Shown here piece by piece: positions 40,873 to 51,125 of a stretch of 64,000 nucleotides of DNA. The DNA is from Baekduia alba (GTDB lineage Bacteria > Actinomycetota > Thermoleophilia > Solirubrobacterales > Solirubrobacteraceae): the NCBI RefSeq assembly GCF_028416635.1, contig NZ_CP114013.1:4650001-4714000 (forward strand), given 5' to 3'. How positions within the stretch are numbered: position 1 is the stretch's first letter; each line of letters begins with the position of its first letter. Position numbers and translations under genes: made by a program. The notes below the pieces were generated by a model that was given only the letters and a program-made list of their open reading frames with translations, had not been told where the DNA came from and did no database searches.

Positions 40873-41244
40873 CTAGGCGCCCGTAGTCGCGGCGTCGGGG
40901 TGGGCCTGGAGGATCTCCTCGCCGGCCTCGCCCGTACGGACGCGGTACGCCTCTTCGACGGGCATGACGAACACCTTGCCGTCACCGACGGCGCCGGTGC
41001 GAGCGTGCTTGAGGATCGTGTCCACGATCGTCTGCACGTCACCCGAGGCGACCACGCACTCGATCTTGATCTTGGGTCGCAGGTAGTTCGTCAGCTCGGC
41101 GCCGCGATAGCGCTCCGTGATGCCCTTCTGGCGCCCCGAGCCCTTCACCTCGCTGATGCTCAGCGAGGGGAACCCGAGGTCGAGGAGCTCCGTGCGAATC
41201 GGCTCGAACGCCTCGTGGCGGATGTATGCCACCACCATCTTCAT
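40873..41244 (-). CDS. glnB: PII nitrogen regulatory protein lacking the modifiable Tyr51
   Basis: This 123-residue PII starts at the ATG at 41244, overlapping the Amt stop (ATGA). The PII signatures are present: VKGSGRQKGITERYRGAEL (T-loop) and TGAVGDGKVFVMPVEEAYRVRTGE (B and C loops). Alignment to E. coli GlnB without gaps places Tyr46 in the same spot, but position 51, which is uridylylated or adenylylated in classical PII, is Leu. It should still bind ATP/ADP and 2-oxoglutarate and gate the linked Amt channel. Confidence 0.9.
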   Translation of the reverse strand: MKMVVAYIRHEAFEPIRTELLDLGFPSLSISEVKGSGRQKGITERYRGAELTNYLRPKIKIECVVASGDVQTIVDTILKHARTGAVGDGKVFVMPVEEAYRVRTGEAGEEILQAHPDAATTGA

Positions 41245-42719
41245 GTTGCGGGAACCTCCGTGGGGGTCGCGATGGGCCCGACGCCTGCTGCGGCGGCGGT
41301 CCCCTGGGGTGCCGCACCGTAGCCGACGAGCTCCGGGGCGGGGATGAACTGCTCCGGGTACCCGTACATCCCGTGCTCGGAGATGTCCAGCCCGGCCAGC
41401 TCCTCCTCCTCGGAGACACGCATGCCGTACGTCGCCTTGATGACGCCGAACACGATGTAGCTCGCGACGAACACGAACGCGAACACGGTGACCACCCCGA
41501 GGGCTTGACGACCCAGCTGCTCGAACGAGCCGGTGTAGATCAGGCCGCCCTGGCCGACCGTGTTGAACGACGCCAGATCCGGGTGCGTGAAGATGCCGCA
41601 CGCGAGCGTGCCCCAGATGCCGGCCAGGCCGTGCGCGGAGAGCGCGCCCACCGGGTCGTCGATGTACTTGTCGATGGCGTAGACACCGAGGACGACGATG
41701 ACGCCGGCGACCATGCCGATCACGAGCGCGGCCCACGGGACCACGTAGCCCGACGGGGCGGTGATCGCGACCAGCGCGGCGATCGCGCCGTTGCCGGCCA
41801 TGCCGATGTCGATGGTCTTGGTCTTCCAGAACGCCGTCGCGACCGCGGTGAGCACGCCGCCGGCGGCAGCGATGTTCGTGGTCAGGACGACCTCGGGGAA
41901 GCGACCGTCGAGCGCGTTGAGCGTCGAGCCCGGGTTGAACCCGAACCACCCCAGCCACAGGATGAAGATGCCCAGGCCGAACAGCGGCATGTTGTGCCCG
42001 GGGATCGCCCGGGGCTTGCCGTCAGGGCCGTACTTGCCCTTGCGCGGGCCGAGGTGCAGCAGGGCCGCCAGCGCGCCGGTCGCACCGATGAGGTGGACCG
42101 CCGTGGAACCGGCGAAGTCCTGCATGCCGACGTTGACCTGCAGCCAGCCGCCGCCGAACACCCAGCCCGACGCGATCGGGTAGATGAGCGCCGAGAAGAC
42201 GATGGCGTACAGGACGTACACGCCGAACTTGACCCGCTCCAGGGTGGTGCCCCAGACGATGGCCAGCGAGACGGCGCAGAAGACGAACTGGAAGAAGAAC
42301 TTCGATTCGATCGTGGCGTTCGAGAAGCCCATGATCGGGAACGCCGCCTGCGGGTCGCCGTAGTCACGCAGGAAGAACCCGTGCGTGCCGATGACGTGCC
42401 CAAGATCGCCTCCGAAGGCGAAAGCGAAGCCGACGGCCCAGTACAGGATCGCGGCGATCGAGAAGTTCACGAGGATCTTCGCGACGATGGTGCCGGCGTT
42501 CTTCCCGCGGGAGAAGCCGATCTCCAGGAAGGCGAAGCCCGCCTGCATGAACATCACCAGGCAGCCGGCGACGACCACCCACATCGAGTTGATGCCGACG
42601 CTTTGAAGCAGGCCGGTACTCCCGGCGCGATCGTAGACATCAGCGGATGCCGTTGCCGGCACCATCAGAGCGGCGAGCGAGCCGAACATCAGCGCGCGAG
42701 CCGTCAGGGAACGTCTCAT
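41241..42719 (-). CDS. amt: Ammonium transporter (Amt/MEP family)
   Basis: This 492-residue protein has a signal-like N-terminus ([26 protein letters not shown]) followed by eleven spans. The twin pore histidines are in [14 protein letters not shown] and [26 protein letters not shown] is the family signature. A ~60-residue cytoplasmic tail ends the protein. AGGAGGTCAC directly precedes the ATG. The gene starts the amt-glnB-pucR operon and is divergent from the type III glutamine synthetase, so ammonium import and assimilation are encoded back to back. Confidence 0.93.
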   Translation of the reverse strand: MRRSLTARALMFGSLAALMVPATASADVYDRAGSTGLLQSVGINSMWVVVAGCLVMFMQAGFAFLEIGFSRGKNAGTIVAKILVNFSIAAILYWAVGFAFAFGGDLGHVIGTHGFFLRDYGDPQAAFPIMGFSNATIESKFFFQFVFCAVSLAIVWGTTLERVKFGVYVLYAIVFSALIYPIASGWVFGGGWLQVNVGMQDFAGSTAVHLIGATGALAALLHLGPRKGKYGPDGKPRAIPGHNMPLFGLGIFILWLGWFGFNPGSTLNALDGRFPEVVLTTNIAAAGGVLTAVATAFWKTKTIDIGMAGNGAIAALVAITAPSGYVVPWAALVIGMVAGVIVVLGVYAIDKYIDDPVGALSAHGLAGIWGTLACGIFTHPDLASFNTVGQGGLIYTGSFEQLGRQALGVVTVFAFVFVASYIVFGVIKATYGMRVSEEEELAGLDISEHGMYGYPEQFIPAPELVGYGAAPQGTAAAAGVGPIATPTEVPAT

Positions 42720-42994
42720 GTGACCTCCTAGTCGAGCGTGCCGTGGCAGTCTCTTCCGGAATGGGGCACGGGTCGTTAGCCCGATGTCGAAAGATCGTCG
42801 GGGGTGGTTCGCCATCCGGTCGAGATGGTCTGGGCCGGGTGGCCTACTTCCGGGCGAAGGTCCCGCGTCGGACTTTGGACACTGGTACAAGGCGTCTCTC
42901 ACGCGCGGGAAATAGGCTCGTAGGTGTCCGCCGGCCGCGAGCCGCACCCGCGCGCCCAGCGCCACGCACACGCACAGGAGGAAGTTCCCGCCCC
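42720..42994. other. Divergent regulatory region between amt and glutamine synthetase
   Basis: This 275-bp region must hold both promoters. Ribosome binding sites are clear (AGGAGG for amt on the minus strand; AGGAGGAA about 10 nt before the synthetase ATG). No convincing GlnR-type box or -10 pair could be assigned by eye. Confidence 0.4.
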
Positions 42995-45139
42995 ATGAGT
43001 TCCCGTCAGCAGAACGTCACGGCCGCGCAGTGGTCGGTCAACGGCGGCGCCCTCGGCGCCCCGGACCTCACCGCGCCGGGCGCCAACGTCTTCGGCGCCA
43101 ACGTCTTCACCGTCGACGAGCAGCGCTCCCGCCTGCCCAAGCACGTCTTCAAGCAGCTCCAGGCCACGCTCGACGCCGGCGAGCCCCTCGACTCCTCGCT
43201 GGCCGACGCCGTCGCCCAGGCGATGCGCGAGTGGGCGATGGAGAAGGGCGCCACGCACTACACGCACTGGTTCCAGCCGTTGACGGGCCTGACCGCCGAG
43301 AAGCACGACTCCTTCTACAACCCGACCGGCGACGGCCACGCCATCGCCGAGTTCTCGGGCAAGGAGCTCATCCAGGGCGAGCCGGACGCCTCGTCGTTCC
43401 CGACCGGCGGCATCCGCGCGACGTTCGAGGCCCGCGGCTACACCGCGTGGGACCCGACGTCGCCGGCGTTCATCCTGGACAACCCGAACGGCACGTTCCT
43501 CTGCATCCCCACGGCGTTCGTGTCGTGGACGGGCGAGGCGCTGGACACCAAGATCCCGCTGCTGCGCTCGATGGACGCGCTGAGCAAGAGCGCGCTGAAG
43601 GCGCTCGACCTGCTCGGCGACCACGAGGCCCAGCGCATCTTCACCACGGTCGGCCCGGAGCAGGAGTACTTCCTCGTCGACGAGCAGTACTACTTCGAGC
43701 GCCCGGACCTGTACACGACCGGCCGCACGCTCTTCGGCGCCAAGCCGCCCAAGGGCCATGAGCTCGACGAGCACTACTTCGGGACGATCCCGGAGCGCGT
43801 GCTGTCCTTCATGATGGAGTCCGAGCAGGAGCTCCGCAAGCTCGGCGTGCCGGTCAAGACCCGCCACAACGAGGTCGCCCCGGGCCAGTACGAGCTGGCG
43901 CCGATCTTCGAGAACTCCAACGTCGGCTCCGACCACCAGCAGCTGACGATGTCGGTGCTGCAGAGCGTCGCCCGCCGCTACGGCATGGTCTGCCTGCTGC
44001 ACGAGAAGCCGTTCGCCGGCGTCAACGGCTCGGGCAAGCACAACAACTGGTCGATGGGCACCGACACCGGCCACAACCTGCTCAACCCGGGTGACACGCC
44101 GGAGGACAACGCGTCGTTCATGTTCTTCTGCGCGGCGGTCATCCGCGCGGTCAACAAGCACCAGGCGCTGCTGCGCGCGAGCGTCGCCAACGTCGGCCAG
44201 GACCACCGCCTGGGCGCCAACGAGGCGCCGCCGGCGATCATCTCGATCTTCCTGGGCGCCGAGCTGGAGAACGCGTTCCAGAAGATCTCCACGGGCAAGG
44301 GCCGCCGCGTCAAGAAGGGCCTGCTCGGCCTCGGCGCCGAGGTGCTGCCGCAGCTGCCGATGGACGGCGGCGACCGCAACCGCACCTCGCCGTTCGCGTT
44401 CACCGGCAACAAGTTCGAGTTCCGCGCGCTGGGCTCCAGCATGTCGCTGGGCATGGTCAACGCGGTGCTCAACACGATCGTCGCCGAGTCGGTGGACGAG
44501 CTGAGCTCGGTGCTCGAGAAGGCGCTGAAGACCTCCAAGGGCGATGTCGCCGCCGCGGTCAGCATCGTGGTCAAGGACGTCTGGGAGAAGAACTCGCAGA
44601 TCGTCTTCGGCGGCGACGGCTACTCCGACGCGTGGCACAAGGAGGCCAAGGAGCGCGGCCTGAAGAACCTGCGCACGACGCCGGACGCGCTGCCGTGGCT
44701 GGTCGAGAAGCAGACGATCCGGGCCTTCGAGCGCTACAACGTGCTCAGCGAGCGCGAGCTGGAGTCGCGCTTCGAGGTCGCCGTCGAGCAGTACTCGACC
44801 AAGCTCAACATCGAGGCCGAGACCGCGGCGTCGATCGCGCGGACGATGATCCTGCCGGCCGCCGCCCGCCACGTCGCCGAGGTCAAGGCCTCGGGCGTCG
44901 CCGGCCTGGCCGAGGAGGTCGAGCCGCTCGTCACCGAGCTCTTCGACGCGATCCTCGCGCTGGAGAAGGCCAACGACCACGACGGCCCCGACGGCGGCCT
45001 GACCCACGCCAAGTACATGCGCGACACCGTCATCCCCGCGATGGACGGCGTCCGCACGATCGCCGACCGCCTCGAGCGCATCGTGGCCGACGACCTGTGG
45101 CCGCTGCCGAAGTACAGCGAGATGCTGTTCATCAAGTAG
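42995..45139 (+). CDS. glnN: Glutamine synthetase type III
   Basis: This 714-residue enzyme starts at the ATG at 42995. Its length and motifs are those of [68 protein letters not shown] and [22 protein letters not shown]. It makes glutamine from glutamate, ammonium and ATP as a large double-ring dodecamer. GSIII lacks the adenylylation site of GSI. A strong terminator follows. Placement opposite amt-glnB suggests use under nitrogen limitation or as a backup to GSI elsewhere in the genome. Confidence 0.93.
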   Translation: MSSRQQNVTAAQWSVNGGALGAPDLTAPGANVFGANVFTVDEQRSRLPKHVFKQLQATLDAGEPLDSSLADAVAQAMREWAMEKGATHYTHWFQPLTGLTAEKHDSFYNPTGDGHAIAEFSGKELIQGEPDASSFPTGGIRATFEARGYTAWDPTSPAFILDNPNGTFLCIPTAFVSWTGEALDTKIPLLRSMDALSKSALKALDLLGDHEAQRIFTTVGPEQEYFLVDEQYYFERPDLYTTGRTLFGAKPPKGHELDEHYFGTIPERVLSFMMESEQELRKLGVPVKTRHNEVAPGQYELAPIFENSNVGSDHQQLTMSVLQSVARRYGMVCLLHEKPFAGVNGSGKHNNWSMGTDTGHNLLNPGDTPEDNASFMFFCAAVIRAVNKHQALLRASVANVGQDHRLGANEAPPAIISIFLGAELENAFQKISTGKGRRVKKGLLGLGAEVLPQLPMDGGDRNRTSPFAFTGNKFEFRALGSSMSLGMVNAVLNTIVAESVDELSSVLEKALKTSKGDVAAAVSIVVKDVWEKNSQIVFGGDGYSDAWHKEAKERGLKNLRTTPDALPWLVEKQTIRAFERYNVLSERELESRFEVAVEQYSTKLNIEAETAASIARTMILPAAARHVAEVKASGVAGLAEEVEPLVTELFDAILALEKANDHDGPDGGLTHAKYMRDTVIPAMDGVRTIADRLERIVADDLWPLPKYSEMLFIK

Positions 45140-45162
45140 CGTTCCGCGGCATATCGCCGGAC

Positions 45163-45193
45163 ACGAAAGCCTTGCACATCGCAGGGCTTTCGT
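45163..45193 (+). terminator. Intrinsic terminator of glutamine synthetase
   Basis: ACGAAAGCC (45163-45171) pairs perfectly with GGCTTTCGT (45185-45193) around a 13-nt loop, followed by CGTTCT. It starts 23 nt past the stop codon. Confidence 0.7.
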
Positions 45194-45281
45194 CGTTCTC
45201 GCCGGCAATCGACGATCTCGATCGGCATGATTGCGAAACTGCGATCAGGATCTACGCCTCCAGCGACTAAGGTGGGGGTCC

Positions 45282-46367
45282 ATGCGCCGCATCGCCCACC
45301 GCGGCTGGCCCCAGCGCCGGCTCCTGGATGTGGCGAGCCTGCTGACCACGCCGCTGGCGCCCGACGACTTCCTCGGGCTCGTCAACCCCTTGTGGTCGAA
45401 CCGGCAGTTGGCGGGTCGCGTCGTCGACGTCCGCCAAGAGACGTCTGACAGCGCGACCATCGTGATCCGCCCTGGAGCGGGCTGGCGCGGCCATCGCGCC
45501 GGCCAGCATGTGACGCTCGGCATCGCGGTCGACGGCGTGCGCCATCAGCGCAGCTACTCGCTGACCTCACCGCCGCGCGGCGTCGACGGCCACATCTCGA
45601 TCGCGGTCAAGGCCGTCCGCGACGGGCTCGTCTCCACCCACCTCGTGCGACGCACGGCACCCGGCTCGATCGTCTTCCTCGGACAGGCGGCGGGCGGCTT
45701 CGTCCTGCCGGAGCCGCCGCCCGAGCGGCTGCTCTTCGTCACGGCGGGCAGCGGCGTGACGCCGGTGATGGGCATGCTCCGCACGCTCGCGAGGTCAGGC
45801 GCGCTGCACGACGCGGTGCTCGTCCACGTCGACCGGCAGCCCAGCAGCGTCATGTTCGCCGGCGAGCTGCGCCGCCACGCCGGCCGGCGCACGCTGCGCC
45901 TGCACGAGCACCACACCGCGCAGGACGGCCGCCCGTCGGCGGCCGAGATCCTGCAGCGCGTGCCGGACTGGACCGAGCGCGAGACCTGGGCCTGCGGCCC
46001 GAGCGCGCTGCTCGACGACCTGCAGACCCGCTTCGACGAGGCCGGCGTCGCGGCCCGCCTCAGGGTCGAGCGGTTCCACCCCGCCGTCGCACCCGGCGCG
46101 CACGACGCCGAGGGCGGGACCGTCACGTTCACCCGCAGCGGCGTCACCGTGGACGTCGACGGCACCACGACCCTGCTCGCCGCCGGGGAGGCCGCCGGCG
46201 CGCTGCTGCCCAGCGGATGCCGCGCGGGAATCTGCCGGACCTGCGTCGGATCGCTGCGCGCGGGCCTGGTTCGCGACGTTCGCACCGGCCAGGTCAGCGG
46301 TGGCGCGGGCGACGTGATCCAGACCTGCGTCTCGGTCGCCGCCGGCGCCGTAGCGATCGACCTCTAG
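45282..46367 (+). CDS. Ferredoxin reductase-type flavoprotein with C-terminal 2Fe-2S domain
   Basis: This 361-residue protein starts at the ATG at 45282, behind GGTGGGGG. The FAD domain has RSYSLTSPP, the NAD(P) domain GSGVTPVMGMLRTL and ACGP, and the C-terminal plant-type ferredoxin domain has CRAGICRTC plus a fourth Cys in IQTCVSV. It passes electrons from NAD(P)H through FAD to the iron-sulfur centre. The next gene, 17 nt on, is a membrane desaturase, the same pairing as Rv3230c with DesA3 in Mycobacterium tuberculosis, so it is almost certainly the desaturase reductase. Confidence 0.9.
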   Translation: MRRIAHRGWPQRRLLDVASLLTTPLAPDDFLGLVNPLWSNRQLAGRVVDVRQETSDSATIVIRPGAGWRGHRAGQHVTLGIAVDGVRHQRSYSLTSPPRGVDGHISIAVKAVRDGLVSTHLVRRTAPGSIVFLGQAAGGFVLPEPPPERLLFVTAGSGVTPVMGMLRTLARSGALHDAVLVHVDRQPSSVMFAGELRRHAGRRTLRLHEHHTAQDGRPSAAEILQRVPDWTERETWACGPSALLDDLQTRFDEAGVAARLRVERFHPAVAPGAHDAEGGTVTFTRSGVTVDVDGTTTLLAAGEAAGALLPSGCRAGICRTCVGSLRAGLVRDVRTGQVSGGAGDVIQTCVSVAAGAVAIDL

Positions 46368-46384
46368 GAGCACCACCCACCCAC

Positions 46385-47452
46385 ATGCCCACGCACCCTG
46401 CGAGCCCGCTCGAGCGGCTCACCGACGACGACCTCGACGCGATCGCCCGGGAGCTCGACGCGATCGGCGACGCGGTGCGCGCCGACCTCGGCGAGCCCGA
46501 CGCCGCCTACATCCGGCGCGTCATCGCCCTCCAGCGCGCGCTCGAGGCGAGCGCGCGGATCCTCCTGTTCGTCACGCGGTCCCGCTCAGCGGCGGTCGGC
46601 GGCGCGGCGCTGCTCACGACGGCCAAGATCCTGGACAACCTCGCGATCGGCCACAACGTCATGCACGGTCAATGGGACTGGATGCGCGATCCGCAGATCC
46701 ACTCCACGACCTGGGAGTGGGACGCGCCGTCGACGGCCGCCTCGTGGAAGCACTCCCACAACTACCAGCATCACACCTACACCAACATCGTCGGGAAGGA
46801 TCGCGACCTCGGCTACTCCGCGATCCGCGTGCATCCCGACCAGCCGTGGCACCCCGTCTACCTGCTGCAGCCGCTGTACGGGATCGCGCTCGCGCTGATC
46901 TTTGAGTGGGCGATCGCGATCTACGACATGGAGCTCGACGCCGTGCGCGACGGCCGCAAGACCGCGTCGCAGGCCAAGTCGGAGCTGCGCGCGTTCGCGC
47001 GCAAGGCCGCGCGCCAGCTCGCCAAGGACTACGTGCTGTTCCCCGCGGTGTCGGGTCGGAGAGCCCGCAGGACGCTGCTGGCCAACCTGAGCGCGAACGT
47101 GCTGCGCAGCGCCTGGACGCATACCATCGTGTTCATGGGCCACCTCCCGGAGGAGGCCGAGACGTTCCCCGAGCAGCAGCTCGAGGGCGAGAGCCGCGGC
47201 GGCTGGTACGTGCGCCAGCTGCTCGGCTCCTGCAACCTCGACGGTCGTCGCCCGTTCCACCTGATGACCGGCCACCTCTCGTTCCAGATCGAGCACCACC
47301 TGTTCCCCGACGTCGCCTGCCACCGCTACCCCGAGATCGCGCCGCGGGTGCGTGCGGTGTGCGAACGCTACGACCTGCCGTACGCGAGCGGCCCGCTGGG
47401 CCGCCAGTATCGCTCGGTGGCGAAGAAGATCCTGCGCTACGCGCTTCCTTGA
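46385..47452 (+). CDS. Membrane fatty acid desaturase (DesA3-like)
   Basis: This 355-residue protein starts at the ATG at 46385. Three histidine boxes are seen: HNVMH, HSHNYQHH and QIEHH (in FQIEHHLFP), the HX3H / HX2-3HH / QX2HH layout of acyl-lipid and acyl-CoA desaturases. Fewer spans are obvious than usual, with hydrophobic segments near residues 60-85 and 155-175. The enzyme introduces a double bond, probably delta-9, into stearoyl groups using electrons from the upstream reductase. The two genes form an operon. Confidence 0.87.
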   Translation: MPTHPASPLERLTDDDLDAIARELDAIGDAVRADLGEPDAAYIRRVIALQRALEASARILLFVTRSRSAAVGGAALLTTAKILDNLAIGHNVMHGQWDWMRDPQIHSTTWEWDAPSTAASWKHSHNYQHHTYTNIVGKDRDLGYSAIRVHPDQPWHPVYLLQPLYGIALALIFEWAIAIYDMELDAVRDGRKTASQAKSELRAFARKAARQLAKDYVLFPAVSGRRARRTLLANLSANVLRSAWTHTIVFMGHLPEEAETFPEQQLEGESRGGWYVRQLLGSCNLDGRRPFHLMTGHLSFQIEHHLFPDVACHRYPEIAPRVRAVCERYDLPYASGPLGRQYRSVAKKILRYALP

Positions 47453-47464
47453 CCCCCAGCTACC

Positions 47465-47496
47465 CTGACACAGTTGTGTCAAGGTTGCGCTACCCT
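47465..47496 (+). promoter_or_regulatory. metH promoter with palindromic operator
   Basis: TGACACA-GT-TGTGTCA (47466-47481) is a perfect 16-bp palindrome. TACCCT (47491-47496) lies 7 nt before the metH ATG, giving a leaderless mRNA, so the palindrome covers the expected -35 region. A methionine- or SAM/SAH-responsive repressor is a reasonable guess; no B12 riboswitch was seen. Confidence 0.5.
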
Positions 47497-47503
47497 TCAT
47501 CTC

Positions 47504-50500
47504 ATGCGCGATTTCCTGGCCGCCGCCCGTGACCACGTCGTCGTCTTCGACGGCTCGATGGGCGCGACGCTGGAGGAGTTCGAGCTCTCCCAGGCCGATT
47601 ACGGCGGTCTCGCCGGCAAGTGCCATGAGGCGCTGGTGCTGCATCGCCCGGACGTGATCCAGGAGCTGCACGAGTCGATGGTCCGGGCTGGCGCGGAGGT
47701 CGTGGAGACCGACACGTTCCAGGCCTCCCGCCTCAAGCTCGAGGAGTGGGGTCTCGGCGAGCACACGTTCGAGATCAACCAGAAGGCCGCCGAGATCGCC
47801 CGCGCCGCGGTCGGCGAGTCGCGGTTCGTCGCCGGCTCGATCGGCCCGACCGGCCACCTCCCGGCCTCCGACGACCCGACGCTGGGCAAGATCACCTTCG
47901 CCGAGCTCGTCGAGGTCTTCACGCAGCAGGCTCAGGGCCTGGTCCGCGGCGGCGCCGACCTCATCATCATCGAGACCGCGCAGGACATCCTCGAGGTCAA
48001 GGCCGCGGTCTTCGGCGCCCGCGAGGCGTTCAAGCTGGAGGGCCGGGTCCTGCCGATCCAGACCTCCGTCTCGCTGCTGCCCAACGGCGGCAAGATGCTG
48101 CTCGGCACCGACATCTCCGCCGTCCTGGCCACCCTCGAGGCGCTGAAGGTCGACGTCATCGGGCTCAACTGCTCGACCGGCCCGAACGACATGCGCGACG
48201 CGATCCGGTTCCTCGGCGAGTTCTCGCCGGTCCCGGTCCACTGCATCCCGAACGCCGGCCTGCCCCAGCAGGGCCGCAACGGCGAGACCGTCTTCCCCGA
48301 AGGCCCCGAGGAGCTGTCGACGGTCCTCGGCGAGTTCGTCGAGCACCACGGCGTGTCGATCGTCGGCGGCTGCTGCGGCACGACCGTCGACCACATCTCG
48401 GCGATCGCCGAGCGCGTCAAGGGCCACCAGCCCGGCTCGCGCCCCGCGCCGCGGGCCCCGCACGTGTCGAGCATGATCTCCGCGACGCCGCTGGCCCAGG
48501 AGCCGGCCCCGACGCTGGTCGGCGAGCGCGTCAACTCGCAGGGCTCGCGCAAGGCCAAGGAGCTGCTGCTGGCCGACGACTACGACGGCCTCGTCCAGAT
48601 CGCCGAGGACCAGGTCGAGGGCGGCGCCCACGTGCTCGACCTCTGCGTCGCGCTGACCGAGCGCGTCGACGAGGACGAGCAGATGCGGATGGTCGCCAAG
48701 CGCGTTTCGCTCTCTCAGCCCGCCCCGCTGCAGATCGACTCGACCGAGCCCGACGTCATCAAGCTCGCGCTGGAGCAGACCCCGGGGCGCGCGATCGTCA
48801 ACTCCATCAACCTGGAGGCCGGCCGCGCGAAGGCCGACACCGTGATCCCGCTGGCCATCCAGCACGGCGCCGCGCTGATCGCGCTGACGATCGACGAGGT
48901 CGGCATGGCCAAGACCGCCGACCGCAAGGTCGAGATCGCCCGGCGCATCAAGGAGATCGCCTGCGACGAGCACGGGCTCGACCCCGAGCTGCTGATCTTC
49001 GACGTCCTGACGTTCACGCTGACCACCGGCGACGACGAGTGGAAGCCGTCGGCGGTCGAGACGATCAACGGCATCCGCGCGGTCAAGGAGGCGCTGCCCG
49101 GCGTCAAGACGTCGCTCGGCGTGTCCAACGTGTCCTTCGGCGTGTCGCCGCCCGCGCGCGCGGTCCTGAACTCCGTCTTCCTGCACCACTGCGTCGAGGC
49201 CGGCCTGGACCTCGCGATGGTCAACCCCAATCACATCACGCCCTACGGCGAGATCAGCGCGCAGGAGCGCGAGCTCGCCGACGACCTGGTGTACAACAAG
49301 CGCGAGGACGCGCTCCAGCGCTTCATCGAGCACTTCGAGAGCCGCGGCGAGGAGGCCGAGGCCGAGGTCGCCGACCCCACCGCGGGCATGGAGCCCGAGG
49401 AGGCGCTGCACTGGCACATCCTGCGCCGCAAGAAGGACGGCGTCGAGGCCCAGATCGACGCCGCGGTCGAGAAGCTCGGCGCGGTCCCCGTCCTCAACGA
49501 CGTGCTGCTGCCGGCGATGAAGGAGGTCGGCGACAAGTTCGGCGCCGGCGAGCTGATCCTGCCGTTCGTGCTCCAGAGCGCCGAGGTCATGAAGCGCTCG
49601 GTCGCCCAGCTGGAGAAGTACCTCGACCGCATCGAGGGCTATACCAAGGGCACCGTCGTCCTGGCCACCGTCTTCGGCGACGTCCACGACATCGGCAAGT
49701 CGTTGGTCAACACCATCCTCACCAACAACGGCTACACGGTCATCGACCTGGGCAAGCAGGTCCCGGTCTCCACGATCGTCGAGGCGGCCAAGGAGCACGA
49801 CGCGACCGCGATCGGGCTCAGCGCGCTGCTCGTCTCCACGTCCAAGCAGATGCCGCTCGCCGTCCAGGAGCTGGAGCGCGAGGGCCTCGACTTCCCCGTG
49901 TTGATCGGCGGCGCCGCCATCAACCGCGCGTTCGGCTACCGCGCGCTGCATGTCAACGGCCTCGACGACAGCAAGTTGTATGACCCGGGCGTCTTCTACT
50001 GCAAGGACGCCTTCGAGGGCCTCCACGTCATGGACCAGATCGTGGAGGAGGAGCCGCGCGCCGCGCTCCTGGCCAAGCTGAAGACCGACGCCGACACGTT
50101 CCGCGAGAAGGGCGACGAGGTCGTCGAGCTCGTCACGACCGGCACCGACCGCTCGGACGCGGCGACCGACGTCGAGGTGCCCGAGCCCCCGTTCTGGGGC
50201 GTGCGCGAGATCCCGGTCGACCTCGACGAGGTCTACCCGCACCTCGACACCCACGTGCTGTTCAAGCTGCACTGGGGCGGCAAGGGCGTCAAGGGCGAGG
50301 CGTGGAAGCAGCTCGTCGACGGCACCGACGAGGACGAGGGCTTCCGGCCCAGGCTCGAGCGCATGTGGCGCGACCAGACCTACCTGCACCCGCGCGCGTT
50401 GTTGGGGTACTTCCCCTGCTACAGCGAGGACAACGACATCGTGGTGCTCGACCCGAGCGACCGCGAGACGGTCCTCACGCGCTTCGTCAACCCGCGTCAG

Positions 50501-51112
50501 CCGGGCAACGACCACGTCTGCGTCGCCGACTTCTTCCGCCCGAAGACCTCGGCCCACCCACCCGAGCTGGACGTCATCGCCCTGCAGGCCGTGACAGTCG
50601 GCGACGAGGTCACCGAGCTGATGGCCCAGCTGGAGAAGGACGGCGAGTTCGCCGAGCAGCTGTTCACGCACGGCCTGGGCGTCCAGACCGCCGAGGGCCT
50701 GGCCGAGTGGCTGCACGCGAAGGTCCGCGAGGACCTCGGCATCGAGGCCACGCAGGGCCGGCGCTACTCATGGGGCTACCCGGCGGTGCCCGACCAGTCC
50801 GAGCACGAGAAGGTCGACGCGCTGCTGGCGCTGGAGACGATCGGCATGACGATCAGCGACGGCTACGCTCCGGTGCCCGAGCAGTCGACGCTCGCGATGA
50901 TCGCCCACCACCCGCAGGCGTTCTACTTCGGGATGAAGCAGGGCAAGCTCAAGCCGGTCGACGCGACCGCGCCCGACGACGTCATCAAGGGCTCCAAGCG
51001 CGACCCGTCGCTGTTCGCGCAGGCCGACGCCGAGGAGCTGGACACCGACCCGGTGGACGGCGGCGTGGCCGAGGGCGAGGGCGAGGACACGCGGGTGGCC
51101 GCCCAGGCCTAG
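47504..51112 (+). CDS. metH: Cobalamin-dependent methionine synthase
   Basis: This 1202-residue protein has all MetH modules: the homocysteine domain with zinc ligands in GLNCSTGP and GGCCGTT (first ~330 residues), the pterin-binding domain from LVGERVNSQGSRKAKELL, the cap and B12 domain with DVHDIGKSLVNTIL (residues 726 on; His728 is the cobalt ligand) and the reactivation domain ending RYSWGYPAVPDQSEHEKVDALLALETIGMTISDGYAPVPEQSTLAMI. It methylates homocysteine from methyl-tetrahydrofolate. The ATG at 47504 follows a leaderless-type -10 box. A short acidic tail closes the protein. Confidence 0.96.
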   Translation: MRDFLAAARDHVVVFDGSMGATLEEFELSQADYGGLAGKCHEALVLHRPDVIQELHESMVRAGAEVVETDTFQASRLKLEEWGLGEHTFEINQKAAEIARAAVGESRFVAGSIGPTGHLPASDDPTLGKITFAELVEVFTQQAQGLVRGGADLIIIETAQDILEVKAAVFGAREAFKLEGRVLPIQTSVSLLPNGGKMLLGTDISAVLATLEALKVDVIGLNCSTGPNDMRDAIRFLGEFSPVPVHCIPNAGLPQQGRNGETVFPEGPEELSTVLGEFVEHHGVSIVGGCCGTTVDHISAIAERVKGHQPGSRPAPRAPHVSSMISATPLAQEPAPTLVGERVNSQGSRKAKELLLADDYDGLVQIAEDQVEGGAHVLDLCVALTERVDEDEQMRMVAKRVSLSQPAPLQIDSTEPDVIKLALEQTPGRAIVNSINLEAGRAKADTVIPLAIQHGAALIALTIDEVGMAKTADRKVEIARRIKEIACDEHGLDPELLIFDVLTFTLTTGDDEWKPSAVETINGIRAVKEALPGVKTSLGVSNVSFGVSPPARAVLNSVFLHHCVEAGLDLAMVNPNHITPYGEISAQERELADDLVYNKREDALQRFIEHFESRGEEAEAEVADPTAGMEPEEALHWHILRRKKDGVEAQIDAAVEKLGAVPVLNDVLLPAMKEVGDKFGAGELILPFVLQSAEVMKRSVAQLEKYLDRIEGYTKGTVVLATVFGDVHDIGKSLVNTILTNNGYTVIDLGKQVPVSTIVEAAKEHDATAIGLSALLVSTSKQMPLAVQELEREGLDFPVLIGGAAINRAFGYRALHVNGLDDSKLYDPGVFYCKDAFEGLHVMDQIVEEEPRAALLAKLKTDADTFREKGDEVVELVTTGTDRSDAATDVEVPEPPFWGVREIPVDLDEVYPHLDTHVLFKLHWGGKGVKGEAWKQLVDGTDEDEGFRPRLERMWRDQTYLHPRALLGYFPCYSEDNDIVVLDPSDRETVLTRFVNPRQPGNDHVCVADFFRPKTSAHPPELDVIALQAVTVGDEVTELMAQLEKDGEFAEQLFTHGLGVQTAEGLAEWLHAKVREDLGIEATQGRRYSWGYPAVPDQSEHEKVDALLALETIGMTISDGYAPVPEQSTLAMIAHHPQAFYFGMKQGKLKPVDATAPDDVIKGSKRDPSLFAQADAEELDTDPVDGGVAEGEGEDTRVAAQA

Positions 51113-51125
51113 TGTGTCGGCCGCG

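Noticed and set aside
42720-42994. GlnR-type or NtrC-type site between amt and glutamine synthetase
   Set aside because: No sequence matching either consensus closely enough was found by eye on either strand.
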